Shown here: piece by piece, positions 11,207-23,583 of the stretch
How the letters are laid out: every line of letters begins with the position of its first letter
Position numbering within the stretch: position 1 is the first letter of the stretch
Origin: Hevea brasiliensis
Lineage: Eukaryota > Streptophyta > Magnoliopsida > Malpighiales > Euphorbiaceae
Direction of reading: 5' to 3'
Assembly: GCF_030052815.1 (NCBI RefSeq)
Contig: NC_079498.1
Span: forward strand, 99,466,041 to 99,530,040
Length of the DNA stretch: 64,000 nt
Position numbers and translations under genes: made by a program
The notes under the pieces: model-generated
The model's input: only the letters and a program-made list of their open reading frames with translations
Told to the model about the DNA's origin: nothing
Databases searched by the model: none

Positions 11207-14200
11207 TTAGGATTGAATCCTGATGGAGTCTTCTGGCTGTTTTGGGATAGGAAGGTGACCCCTTTCCTGCAAGCTCTTAACAGTTTCATATAGGCATTGC
11301 TTCACTGGTGTAAATTCCAAGCCAAGTTCCTTAAGCTTTTGGTTGGAGAATTTGTATGGTTTTGCTCTTGGGTTCTTCTCATCTGAACACCTGCAATCAT
11401 TTCACACACAAAATTTCAGCTACCAAATTCCATGAATTAAATTGGAATTTATTTTCTTTATATATAAAATAAAAGACTTAATTGTGAGGGATAATGATTA
11501 ATTCTATTGGAACATGTTGGCTATATTAATGTTTCTGCCCAAGTGTCAACCCTAGTCACCCAACTAAAGGAATATTCATATGATTTCTCTAATGTTTCAA
11601 TCAAAGATAATAAATTTTGACTCATTCAAATTCAATTGATCTGAAACAATTTATAACACATTTATATTTGCTTTAAATTTAACTCAATCAGCTCAAATTT
11701 TAATTTAAAAATTAAATTTTGTAAAGAAGGTATATTTTAATCAGATTTTTTTTTTCAAAATCTAACCCACAATTTAATTTCACTAACAAAATTCAAAATG
11801 ATTATAACCCTAAATTTTAATTTGAATTTAAGTTCATCCTAATTTTATCCTCTAGCTTTAACAAGCATTAACCTTACTTGTAAAAAAGTAACTTGTATAT
11901 TAAATCTCCTTGACCAGGAGACATGGGAAAAGGTTGGTTAAAGAAGACCTCCAAGCTTCACTTATGACAATGACATTGGAGTAGGTCAAGGACACCTTAG
12001 AACCACTATTTTTTTTTTTTTTAATCTTCTTGGATTTTTCATTAATTAAAATGATTCCAAGTGTTGTTTTATTATGGGTTTGATAATAAATTCCTATCCT
12101 AGGCCTTGTAGGTGAGATTTATAATAAGTCAAAGTGGATACAACAACTGCCCCACCACCCTACGAAAACAAAAGGTGCAACACTACTTAAATGCATTTGC
12201 CTTATTCAATGCTTTCTATTTGTTTTTTCCTCAGCTTCCAACTTTCAATGCGTAATGGCTGATGCTAGAAATCAACCCAAAATGTCAAGTTTAGATTTTT
12301 CAATGTCCTGTTGTCGACTATTAAATCTTTAAAAAAATTATCAAAACTCTAAATTAAATTTCTATTTGATTTAAAATTATCATAGATTCTAACTTAAGAC
12401 CTCATAGTGTCCTAATATCATTAAACTTAAACTCATTGGTAAATTACCATATTTCCTATTGCTTAATGTTCTAAATGGATAAGTTTCTATAATCGCTAAT
12501 CAAATTTATATAAACAAGACTATAAAATCAAACTGTAGAAGAAACAAGAAAGTCCTTTTTTAACTATTATTATTTTTAATTTCTTTTTTTAGTATACATG
12601 TGCTGCATTATTACCTAATTTGTTGGTTAAATAAATGAATTATCACCTAACTTGTTAGCATACTTACAAGGTCAATGTATAGAACTAGATACATTACTTC
12701 AGTTGACCCCTAATACCAAGAGGAAATCCCTCCAAATATTTTCTATATTTTTCTTAACAAATTTAGAATCAAGACTTTTTTTAATATTTTTTTCTAAGAA
12801 ATTAGTCAAATATCAATGCAATATGATCCACATTTATTGATAATATTGTCATAATCAAGTGCCAACTAATAGATAACTATTCTTAGAACTCTCGTCTACA
12901 AGTTTAAGTTTTAAAAAAATAAATAAAAAAAAGGCTTCCATTTGAGGATAATAGACCCAACAAACCCAATGTGCTTGATAGGGAGATTGTTAGAAATACA
13001 TAAGTGTGAAATTCTCACATAAAAAAAAATATATAGGATGAGTAAGAGACATATAAATGGGAAAAACACATATCCTTAAAGTTTTAAGTTGAATGTGGTG
13101 TCAAGTTTATGAATGTGTTCTTTCATAAAACTCATATCTCTAGACACTTTGGACTTCTCAGATCTCTAATAGAACTATTCTTGGAACCCTCATTTACAAG
13201 TTTAAACTTTTAGGATGAGTAATTTCTTCACATGATATCAGAGCCTTTGTTAGTTAAATATTTCAGCATAAGGCAAAGTGAATATGTGTTTATTCAGGCA
13301 TTAAGCTTAATGGGTTTTTGCATGTAGGGATATAATAGAGATAAAACTATTTTTGAAACTCTCATCTACAAGTTTAAACTTTTAAATTAAGTAGTGGCTT
13401 AACACTAACGGTATGGAATCTGATTAGAAAGTTGAAAGCAGCGGAGAGCCATAAACATAAATTAGGAATCGAATCCTTATCATATTGTGACTTGAGGGTA
13501 TGCCACTTGAGGTCCTAACAATCCTACCACTAATTTCTTCATTTGTGGCTTGATTATTAGTTGGCAAGTCATTTCACTCCGTTTGATTGATTGGGACTTA
13601 AATCTTAATATTAAATTATAAACTACTTTTTTTTTTCGTAATTTCTTAATTTTACAAGAAATTTTAATTAAAGCAAAAGGTATCTTATCGCAGTGAAGCC
13701 AAAAGAAAAAAATATATATATACATATGGGGTCCATCATTATTCACAATAAGATTGAGAGAACTTTACCTGGTGGGGATGGGATACTCTGGGAAGAACTT
13801 GGCAAGAATTTCCACCACCTCTCCACGGTGGAGGACGCTCTCGGCGCAGAGATATCGGCCAGAGGCAGAGGGCGTTTCATAGACAAGAATGTGGGCAAGT
13901 GCCACATCCTTAACGTGCACGTAAGCTTGAACAGAATTGGCATAGGTCTTGGCTGAACCAGTTAGGTACTTGAGGATGTGAATAATGCTGGCATTCACAG
14001 TGGATTGCAGCAGTGGTCCAAGCACCAACACTGGATTCACCGCCACTAGGTCCACCCTTTTCTCCTTGGCCACGTCCCACGCTGCTTGCTCCGCCACCGC
14101 CTTTCCATAGCAGTACCAGTTCTGCAATCAAAATTTTCACCAAAACTTAGTTTTTGTTTCCTATGTATCCAAACAATTAAATAAAAAATTCAACTACAAA

Positions 14201-15520
14201 TGGGTAGCCAACCTCAATTAAAAAATGAAAATGCTATTTAATTAGCAATTAAAATTTCATTGACCTGGCTAGATTTGGTCAACAACTCCTCTAGTATGTT
14301 CAGGAATTTCTTGGCAAATCCCAAATCTCAAACCAGTCAATACAAGTTACCTTTGCTATCAATGCTTGACCATATATACATATTCTACTTGAATTAGAAA
14401 GAAAAGATTACTCATTCAACGGAAACAGAGTTCAAATTAATTCTTGACCATATAATGTTAATCATTAAGCAAATAGATGTTAATTAATACTAATATAATA
14501 CTAAATTAATAAACCTTAGTAGTCTTGCAGAAGTCGAGGTCACTCCAGCAAGATTCATCCACAACAACATCAGGGTTCCTATTGGGATCCATATAAACAG
14601 CACCGATTGAAGACGTGAACACAACTCGACGAACTTTGGCTTCTGCAGCTGCTATGATCACATTTTTTGTCCCATTCACTGCTGGCTCCACCATTTGTTC
14701 CTTCAATATTAAAATCATTCCTCATCATTCATGAACAAAATCATCTAATTCATTTTGGTCTAATATGCAATATTAAAATTTTTTTTTTTTTTCATTGATC
14801 CATTATTTTTCCGATTAAGAAAATGAAATGGAAAATTTTAATGGTATAGAAAGAGAACTTTCAGGCATGGAGAGAGGATTAATGCGAGAATACCTTTAAC
14901 AAAAATAAAGAGAAGTATTAGGTAAAGTGGGCCACTGATGCAAAACGTAAGGTGACGATAATTATTATTCTGTAAGGGACCCATCAAAGCATAGACGATT
15001 TGGTGATGGCAATCCAAAGGTAAAGTTGGTTCGGGTAGGGGTAATGTCCATTTTGTTTTTTGTTTTTAAAAATAATAATTTCCAAACGCTTTCCTGGCAT
15101 CCAAACAGGAGTTTAAGAACAAAAACAACTTACTGGATCATCAGTGACAGGAGAAGCAGTGTGGAAAACTCCATCACACCCCATAATGGCCTCTCTAAGA
15201 CTCTCATAATCAAGAAGATCAGCTTTGCATAGAGTTAATCTCTCCTGCGCACCTTCAAGCTCTCTCAAATGAGCATTCTTCGGATCATCTATCACAAGAA
15301 CAAAATAATAATAATAAGAAGAAGAATAAAACCCAATTAGTAGAAAAAAATTCTTTATATCCAAAAACACAAGAATCAAACCTGGGTTCCGCATAGTTCC
15401 CTTAACGGTATAACCTCTCTCAAGAAGCAACTGAACGATCCAAGAAGCGATGAAGCCACCGGCACCGGTGACGCAGACGGTTTGGCCACAGCCAGAGAGT
15501 GAAAAGGTATCAGCAGGCAT
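11207..15520 (-). CDS. CCR1: Cinnamoyl-CoA reductase (lignin-type CCR), 5 exons
   Basis: The enzyme reduces feruloyl-, coumaroyl- and sinapoyl-CoA to the aldehydes with NADPH, the first committed step from phenylpropanoids to monolignols, in the cytosol. Exons on the minus strand are 15382-15520, 15134-15288, 14515-14700, 13769-14121 and 11207-11390. All join in frame with GT..AG borders and give 338 residues, the usual CCR length. The N-terminus has the dinucleotide-binding GAGGFIA (G19, G22, A25). The CCR signature NWYCYGK is at about 161-167, with catalytic Tyr163 and Lys167 and the partner Ser129 in FTSSIGAVY. The start is the only ATG before the conserved core, and stop TAA is at 11207-11209. 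Five exons is the standard CCR gene structure. No lesion was seen. True lignin CCR rather than CCR-like is inferred from the exact signature. The long intron 4 holds LTR-like sequence. Confidence 0.95.
12977..13245 (+). mobile_element. LTR-like unit with PPT before and PBS after, in CCR intron 4
   Basis: A purine run (GATAGGGAGA, 12977-12986) precedes a TGTTAG start at 12988. About 245 bp later the sequence ends in CTTCACA and is followed at 13233-13245 by TGATATCAGAGCC, close to the Met-tRNA primer site. This is the order internal/PPT-LTR-PBS/internal expected between two tandem short LTR elements of the TRIM kind. Related blocks with CTACAAGTTTAA also occur near 12880-12912 and 13345-13385, suggesting more decayed copies. 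There is no coding capacity. Confidence 0.5.
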
Positions 15521-15641
15521 GGTTGTGGTGTAGGGTTTGGGCGGAAAGAAGGAGGATAGAGAAGTTGTTGAGATGGAGGGAAGCGTTTTTTAGAATGGAA
15601 GGTAGGCACTGGCACGAGCAAAGCAAGTGCCTCTGTTGGTG

Positions 15642-15648
15642 ATTTATA
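15642..15648 (-). promoter_or_regulatory. Probable TATA box of CCR
   Basis: The minus strand reads TATAAAT about 125 bp upstream of the CCR start codon. This leaves room for a 5' leader of roughly 90-100 bases. Confidence 0.65.
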
Positions 15649-15674
15649 AGGAGAAGAAAGAGCTTACCGCGCTC

Positions 15675-15681
15675 ACCTACC
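15675..15681 (+). promoter_or_regulatory. AC-I type MYB element upstream of CCR
   Basis: ACCTACC is the AC-I element found in promoters of lignin genes and bound by lignin MYB factors (MYB58/63 and MYB46/83 groups). It lies about 27 bp upstream of the TATA box, inside a short C-rich island (15668-15690) that stands out from the AT-rich flank. The match is exact. Function is inferred from position and family knowledge. Confidence 0.6.
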
Positions 15682-16280
15682 CCGCCCTGTTTTGTCTCTT
15701 GCCAATAGATATAGGAACCGAGGGAGGGAGATTAAATTAATCATTTAATTGATTGATTAATTTAATTGATTAATTCTCTGCTCTTTTATCTTCTTCTTCT
15801 TTTTATTATTATAATTATTATTATTATTTACTTTTAATTTTATATTAAGAAAATTAAAACTCATAATTATTTTTCACTTTATAATTGTATAATAAAAGAT
15901 AATCATTTCTTTATTTATTATAAAAAATAAATTATTTTAAAATAAATAATTGATGAAATTTGAATTTAAATTTTTTTTACTTTTTATATCTTAAAAATAA
16001 AAAAAAAATTAATTAAATTACTCCCTGATTGACAGATGTATTTAGCCATATGTATTTAGCCGTAGCATCAAATCATACTAGAATTATTTATTTAATTAAA
16101 AGCAGAATTAATGCTAAGTTAATTAAATAAATGATCATCTTACCGTTTTACACCAATTTTGAAATAAGATAAGCAACGAAAGTGTAATACATCAATTTTT
16201 AGAGGTGTTTAGCCTTTGCACCAAGCTAAGCTAGACTTTTTGGTTTAGTTAACAGCGAAATTAATGTTAATTTCTTAATT

Positions 16281-17225
16281 TTATTTAAACTTATAACTTA
16301 ATTTATATAGTTTTAAAATTAAGTAATTTAGCCTTTGATATTTTAATAAATTTATAAATTAATCATTACCATTAGAATTTCAATTAAGTTATTATTAATT
16401 ATAATAAAAGTGTTTACTTTAATCCTGATATTTTATTTTATTTTATTAATAATTTTAATATATGAAATTTTATTTTATTAATAATTTAATTCCTATATTT
16501 TTAAATTTCAGATCCCATTAAATTTTAAATTTAAATTATAATTATTAAAAATAAAGATTAATTACTTTAGAGTTCTTAAAATTTTAGTAATTATAAAATC
16601 ATCCATATATTTTATAAATTGATCTTTAAATATTATAACTATTTACAAATAAGTCCTTATAATTTTGTAAAATTCTATGTCATTGTTACTTTAATAATAT
16701 ATAAATATTAAATGATTATACTTTTCAATTTATAGTACTTTCACATATTATATTGTATTATTATATATAAAAGAAAGAAAAATAAAATATGAGCCTATAC
16801 ACAAATTATTAATAAAATAAAATATTAGATACTAAATTATTTTTTTATTGAAAATAGAGTTAAAACCATTTTAGTTATTTTTTGCCAAATTTAATAAGAA
16901 ATTAATGGTGATTTTAGCGGTAGGGACTAATTTATAATTTTATTAAAATGTCAATAGCTAAATTGCTGGATTTAAAATTATAAAAATTAAATTATAGATT
17001 ATGTTAAATCTATGAAAATTGTTTATAAAATAAAACCTCTAAGATTAAATTATTTTCAGATTAAAAATAAAATTAAGAGCATTTTAATCATTTTTTTAAA
17101 AATTAATAATAATTTGATTGAGATTCTAATCACACAAATACTAACTTAAAGATTTATTAAAATATCAAAAATTAAATTAATTAATTTTAAAACTACAAAA
17201 ACTAGATTATAGGTTTAAGAACTAA
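16281..17225. repeat. Long imperfect inverted repeat (foldback element)
   Basis: The left arm at about 16281-16400 has AGTTTTAAAATTAAGTAATT and TTTGATATTTTAATAAAT. The reverse complement of the right arm (about 17080-17225) gives AGTTTTAAAATTAATTAATT and TTTGATATTTTAATAAAT in the same order. A second, weaker copy of the right-arm unit lies at about 16905-17015. Arms are roughly 75 percent alike by eye. No clear target duplication was seen. Confidence 0.55.
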
Positions 17226-18534
17226 ATTATAATTTACCTTTAAATTATTCTTTCCATTATTCTTTATTTTTAATAATTTTTTTAAAATCATATAAAGAAA
17301 TCAATATGTTATTATAATTAATATTGCTTTTAATTCTAAAATTTATTTATTTTTGAATTTGTAAAAAATATAAATATTCTTATTTATTTTTCTAGTCACA
17401 TGGGAAACTTAAGAAAATTCTTGAAAAAATAGATTTCAGAAAACATAAAAGAAAAATTATAAACAATTTTTAGATTTTAAAAAAATAAAAAACAAAAAAC
17501 ATACAATAACACACTAAACGGATCCTAAATAAATGAACGTTTTAGCTTTTTATATCAATTTTGAAAGAAGAAAGGATTAAAAATATATTACACCAATTTT
17601 TAGAGGCGTATATAATTTTCAAATTATAACATTAAATTAAAAAAAAATACTAGGAGAGCATTATAAAGAAAAATAAACCCTTAATATTAAAATGAGAAAG
17701 GAACATAAATAATACATATAATTAGCTCTATCTGGTCTACCTTGCTTGGTTTCCATCATCATTACAATCATCATCATTCCTGCAGAATTTCAAATTTGAT
17801 ATATCTAACTCTTTAGACTATTAATGTAATAATTTTGACGAAATATTATAATAAAATTATAAATATATTAATTTTCTACTAAATATATTATATTATATTA
17901 TATTATTTTTCTCATTTTTCAAAACACCATATTTGTAGTCCATTTATTTTCTCTCTTTTGTGTCTTTTCTTCTTTCAAAAATTGAAAAGGAAGAAAAACA
18001 ACATTAACGTTAATATTCATATGACTGATAAATTTTAGTTCAATAGTATTAAGTGATGGAGTCAGAAGCTTTAATCAATAGAGTTAATGTCGAATTATTA
18101 TAAAGACTTTTTAAGTCAATTTTTACATAAAATTATTTTTGAAATTTTTTATTTATTTTGTTGTCCATTAGTTTATTTGCAACAAGGGCTTTCTTTTGGT
18201 AAAAAATTTATCTATTAACTAAAAAATAAAATATTTTTCATAATTAAATTTAATTTTTTAAAAAAAATAGGTGCAGTTATATTAGAATGATATCAAACTA
18301 AATGAGTTGAAATTAAATAAAAATTCTGATAGATATTAGGTTGACATCAAACTAAATGTATTAAAATAATTTCTACATATTTAATTTATTAAAATTTATA
18401 CTAATAAAGTAAAATAAACAATATCCATGTAATAAACAATGAGAAATTTTAACTGTTTATCCAATTCATATTCACAAACTAATTTTCAATTAAAATCAAC
18501 AAAACTCAACAAATCTTTGTTGGATTGTGTTGAA

Positions 18535-18582
<48 letters not shown>
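18535..18582. repeat. (ATT)n microsatellite
   Basis: About 48 bp of nearly perfect ATT/TTA repeat. Confidence 0.95.
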
Positions 18583-19186
18583 GGAATGATAAGAATCAAG
18601 TAGAAACAGAGGAAATTAAGATAAAGAAATAAAAGGAGAAAGTGGTAGAGAGTGACAGAGAAGACACTGAATAAATTATTTCTTTTCCCATTTGACCTTT
18701 TGGATACTCATTTTTTTTTTAATTTTTAACTATTTTATAGGTTAAAAATTTTAATTTTGTGGGATCAAAATAAGTTAATTATGTATAATATATATGAAAA
18801 AAAATAGTGAGAAATTTGACCTCACTTTAGCGTATGTGACGCGCCATTGCCTAAATATGTATTTACGATTATGAAATCTTAAATTTTAATTTTAATTAAA
18901 ATTAATTATAAAAGAATTAATATATGTTTTTTTTTTTCAGTCAACTTAATTTCTAAAGTCCCAACTGGTTGTAGATATGTTGGAGTGGCAAAATCTTTTC
19001 GATTTTATATAAATCTTATCAAATACATTTTGGAGAGTTTATTTTTAAAGGAATAAGATGAATACTCGAATTTAATCTGTAAAGTAAGTAATATATTTTT
19101 TAATTATTAAATTAAGTCAGATCAAGTATTTTTAAGATATTTAAGAGTGCTTTTATCATTAGTTGCTTAATTATTTAGGGAGTATT

Positions 19187-19705
19187 AGGAATAGCAATAG
19201 GGCGAGTCGGGGGCACGGATCACTTCTTCTACCCTCACTCTACAAGAGTTCGAGATCGAGTGAGCATTCCCCGTTGGGTTGGGGGGGCGAGGCAAGTTTT
19301 CCTATGGAATTTTTTTTAAATTTTTTTCATTTTAATTTATTAGTATATAATATAAATTTATTTATGGAATTTTTTTTAATTTTTTTTATTTTAATTTATT
19401 AGTATATAATATAAATTTATTTATTAAAAAATAAAATATAATTAGAAATATAAGTTTTACACATTATTTCAATAATATATTTATATATTTTGTTAAAATT
19501 ATAATATTTAAATATATAAATATATAAAAAAATTATTTTTTAATAAAAAATAATATATTACTATGCGGAGCGGGTTACAGGGTTTCAAAGCTGGAAGAAA
19601 GTCTTCTCGTTCTCGCCCCACACAAATCAAGATCAAAAAGGGTTGGAAAATTTTGATCAAGTTTGGTGCGGGCTAGGTCGGTTTTAGGAACTTTTGCCAT
19701 CCTAG
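19187..19705. mobile_element. Non-autonomous hAT-like element
   Basis: A 519-bp unit has GC-rich ends and an AT-rich centre. The left end AGGAATAGCAATAGGGCG and the reverse complement of the right end, CTAGGATGGCAAAAG, share the GGxxxGGCAA-like start of a widespread plant TIR family. Flanking 8-bp sequences GGAGTATT (19179-19186) and AGAGTATT (19706-19713) differ at one base, fitting the 8-bp duplication made by hAT transposases. No transposase is encoded. Confidence 0.55.
19303..19422. repeat. 60-bp tandem duplication, two copies
   Basis: Units 19303-19362 and 19363-19422 both start TATGGAATTTTTTTT and contain TTTTAATTTATTAGTATATA. They are almost identical and lie inside the hAT-like element. 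Confidence 0.85.
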
Positions 19706-20082
19706 AGAGTATTTCGAATTTGCAAGGTCACAATCTTAAATTTCAACCGAGAATATATATATATATATACGAAAATTTAATTAAAATTTTGATTTTTAGA
19801 GATTTATAACAAGATGGATGTAGTTTTATAACATCTGAAATAATAAATTTTAAAAAATTAAAATTCTCTAAAAATGTGGTAAAAAAAATTATATAGTTAT
19901 TATATTTTTGTGTGAGATAAGATTTTAGTAAATAAAATACTATATTTAATATGATAAATTGATTTTTTATATAAAAATTATAAAAATAACCATAAAAGAT
20001 ATACTGCCACATGACAATATTTTAAGTACACTTTTAAGTTAGATGACACACTCTTATAAAGGCATTTTTAAGACTCAGCTTT

Positions 20083-20084
<2 letters not shown>

Positions 20085-20129
<45 letters not shown>
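20085..20129. repeat. (TA)n microsatellite
   Basis: About 45 bp of perfect TA repeat. Confidence 0.95.
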
Positions 20130-20132
<3 letters not shown>

Positions 20133-21023
20133 ACTCATGCACGCAAATAAAGCTAATTAATAACCTCCATTTGTGAATCATTTGATCCCTCTCATTAATT
20201 ATCCATTTTTCTGCACCTTTGCATTCATATTCAAAATGCAGACATAAATTTCATTCCAAAACCCTTACTTATTATGACAAAACAAAAACTTAACTTTAAC
20301 CTAAAATTCTATTTAAATTGTAATTAAATGACCATTATTAAGAATATATTTATTTTTCTAATATTCATGTTTTGTATTTTTCATTTTTTTTTAATGAGCT
20401 ACACAAACTGGGGAAAAAAAGAGCTATAGAAAGTTGAATAATGAAAAATAAAACAATATATTTGTATTCAATTATTTCTTTTTGTTAATAGATAAAATAC
20501 ACACACATAGATCAGTGATAAAAATGAACCACTATTAAAACTGTGACAATTTTAACATGGTCCTTATTTCTATATTCAATCATTTCAATTAATTAACAAA
20601 ACATGGCTACATTTAAAAGTATATATTTTCAATAATTTCAACTCAATTTGGTTGTGCACAAATTTTCCAAGTCTATACATGGCAGTTTCCTCAGCATTTT
20701 TTTTTTCCTGGAATTAAAAAAAATTAAAAGAATTTCACTTTTTCACATAAAATATTTGAAAATTTGTTGGTTCTTCTAGCTAATTGAATAATTGATTATT
20801 GTTCACAAGTTTCAATTCATAGATATGGACTAGGGATGTAGATATATAATATTAAAGAAAGACTGAAAGAGAGAGCTAGTCATATGAAATATGAACAGAA
20901 GCAAATGCAGTTAGCTAGCTGCTAAAAAGAGATAATAGAAAATGGAGATTTAAGTAGAGGATACATACATCTCTTTCCCATGCATCAGACCTTATCTTTG
21001 AAGATAAATATCTCAAAGAATGG

Positions 21024-21560
21024 GTAATTTTTATCGGTTGTCCCTCCACTTTGAGGATATTTCATTTCCGCCCCTCATATTTAATTTATTATCATAAAAT
21101 CTTTTAATTTTAAAAATGTCACCCTAAAATTCTTTATGTCAAAATCGATCAATTTTCCTACAAGATGCTTATTTGGTAACGCTACGCTGTTAAAAATTAA
21201 AATAAAGGAAAAAAAGAAATTACTATTACAGCTCTTTTGACATAATTTCTTCTCACAAGTCAGACTTTCTTTCCTTTATCCTTACTCATTCCTGTCCAAC
21301 CTATAATACCTCTCACTAACCACTTTTTACGTAGTGTTTTTCTTTTTTATTTTATTTTTTTGACATATGACACTATCATGTAAGTAATTTACTGAAAATC
21401 TAACTAAATTATAATGAGAGGAATTATAGTGTAATATTTTTGAAGTTTAGAAATTTTATTATAACATTTTCAAATTTTATGGATTTTATGATAATATTAT
21501 GAAGATAAAGGACGAAAGTAAAATATCTCTTAAAATTGAGGGATGACAGATAAAAATTAC
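21024..21560. mobile_element. MITE with long terminal inverted repeats
   Basis: The left end starts GTAATTTTTATCGG and the right end is GATAAAAATTAC. The arms remain similar for about 80 bases: both (in the same sense) continue with a TCCCTC block, a GATATTT(C/T)A block and ATTATCATAAAATC. The element is 537 bp with no coding capacity. Flanking bases do not show a clean target duplication, so the superfamily is open. Confidence 0.65.
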
Positions 21561-21782
21561 TTGTGATACCATTTAAATTTAAATTTTAAAATAAGTTGAT
21601 TAATAAATTATTTTTTTATTTTCTTAAATTATATTTTTAATTAATTATTTTAAAGCATTATGAAGTCATATGACTTATCATTCTGAAGTATAGACATCTC
21701 CAGATTTTTTGACAAATAATAACCTTTTTCTTCTAGTGGTTTTTCATGTTGGAAATTTTTTACTAAAGAATTCCCCCGTTTC

Positions 21783-21785
<3 letters not shown>

Positions 21786-21850
<65 letters not shown>
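21786..21850. repeat. (ATT)n microsatellite
   Basis: About 65 bp of perfect ATT repeat. It makes both strands look open as poly-isoleucine, which is an artefact. Confidence 0.95.
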
Positions 21851-21852
<2 letters not shown>

Positions 21853-22761
21853 TTGGTGGTGAAGGACTCACTATCACTAATTAGCATTAAACTTTGGAAG
21901 TTCAATTGGTATAGTGAATAATGGGTGATGTTTGAATTACATAAGATTATCTCCTCTGGCAAGTCACAGGTCAAGTTCCTCGTCATTTTTCCAATTTCTC
22001 GGTGGCTTCAATCTATGCATGAGGCCTTTTCGTTTCTGCGTTCTATGTTTCTATAGACATTTCATTAGTAAGTAAAATAACAACCAAACAAAATTTGTCT
22101 AGAAGAAGAGCAAGTCATCCCCACACCTACTGCCCATCACACCATATCAATGATTAAGTCAATATACTCTTCATTTTTGAGTTTGACAAAATGGTTTCAG
22201 AAATCAAACTATAGAAATCGGTTGATGGTTTTCAAGCTCAATTCTTCTGACTATTTCCACCGACTGTATTAATTGTATATGTGACATCATTATGGCATAA
22301 TTATAATATCATTTTTTAATTATAAAAATATTAATATTAAAGTCGTATAAATAGTAGAAAATTTATATAAAAATATTTGAATATTGATTAACCTAACGAG
22401 AATGACTAATTTAACAACTCTAATTATTATTTTCCATTTGCATGCTTATTTTTTTGTGTATATACACTCACACATACCAATTCCTTTGGAAGGAGCCAAT
22501 AAAATTTGTTAGCAACCATTTTTAATTCATCATGTAGAAAATTTTTTCCTTATTTTAGAAGTATATAAAATTAAGAAAAATTATATTTAAGGTATTTATT
22601 TATTTTTTTAATAATAAATCACAAATATCTTTTAATTTATTAAATTAAATTTACTTTTATTAGAGAGATTTATTACAAAAATAAAATATTTAATTTTATT
22701 TAAAAAATATAAAATTTTTTATTATTTTTACCAACCTATTGACTCATGATATGATGTTGGT

Positions 22762-22764
<3 letters not shown>

Positions 22765-22800
<36 letters not shown>

Positions 22801-22832
22801 ATATATATATATCTATATATATATATATATAT
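22765..22832. repeat. Interrupted (AT)n microsatellite
   Basis: About 68 bp of AT repeat with two TCT interruptions at about 22798-22801 and 22812-22814. Confidence 0.9.
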
Positions 22833-23583
22833 TTTCACGGGTGAAGTCATAAAAAAATGATAAAATGATGAATCATCTTATCATCAGATGTTGCTGATTC
22901 TCCATGTGTCAAAATGTTATTACAATGAATTCAACACAACTACAGTAAAAATAATTAAATAAATAAAAAGTAAAAGGTAGCCCTTGATAATAATATTAAT
23001 AAATAAATTAAACGACCTCAATATGTAAGTTGCCTTTTTTGAATTAGATTAGTCGGTGAATAATTTTTTTATATTTATCAAATAATTTTATATTTTTATT
23101 TTATAAAATATTAATACTTTTAGAATCCTCTTCAAGGATTCAACTTTGAATTCTTCTCTTAAAATGCGATGACATTGTCAGAAGTAAATTATAAAAAGTA
23201 AATTATTTAATTTTAAATAAATTATTTTTAAATAAAAAAAAAATTGGCAGTTGCATAGAGCAAGTTTCCACATTTGGGATTTTTTGCTTCAGAGTGTAAT
23301 AGTTTGATTCCAATGGGTATTAGTTTTTTTTTTTTTTTTTCAAAGGAGAAGAAAATGAACAAATTATATCCAAAGAAAACCATTTCCTATCCCCCATGAA
23401 TTTAATTACAACATCTGCCTTAGAAAAATTTTAAAATACAATTGTTTTACATTATAGTAAATTCCATGTAAATTTTATTATAATCAATATTGAATAAATT
23501 CCTAAAATTTTACTTTGGGTTCAAAGGCTTGGAAGGGATACATTGCAAAACAAGCCCACCAGCTAAACTATTGTCGAGAGAAA

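Noticed and set aside
13693..13956. Plus-strand frame of 87 codons
   Set aside because: It is the antisense of CCR exon 4, whose minus-strand frame carries the conserved CCR sequence.
21709..21986. Open frames on both strands with long poly-isoleucine
   Set aside because: They are produced by the (ATT)n microsatellite at 21786-21850, which has no stop in these frames.
7434..22832. AT-repeat tracts as replication origins or scaffold attachment sites
   Set aside because: Such tracts are common microsatellites in plant intergenic DNA, and nothing else here supports either role.
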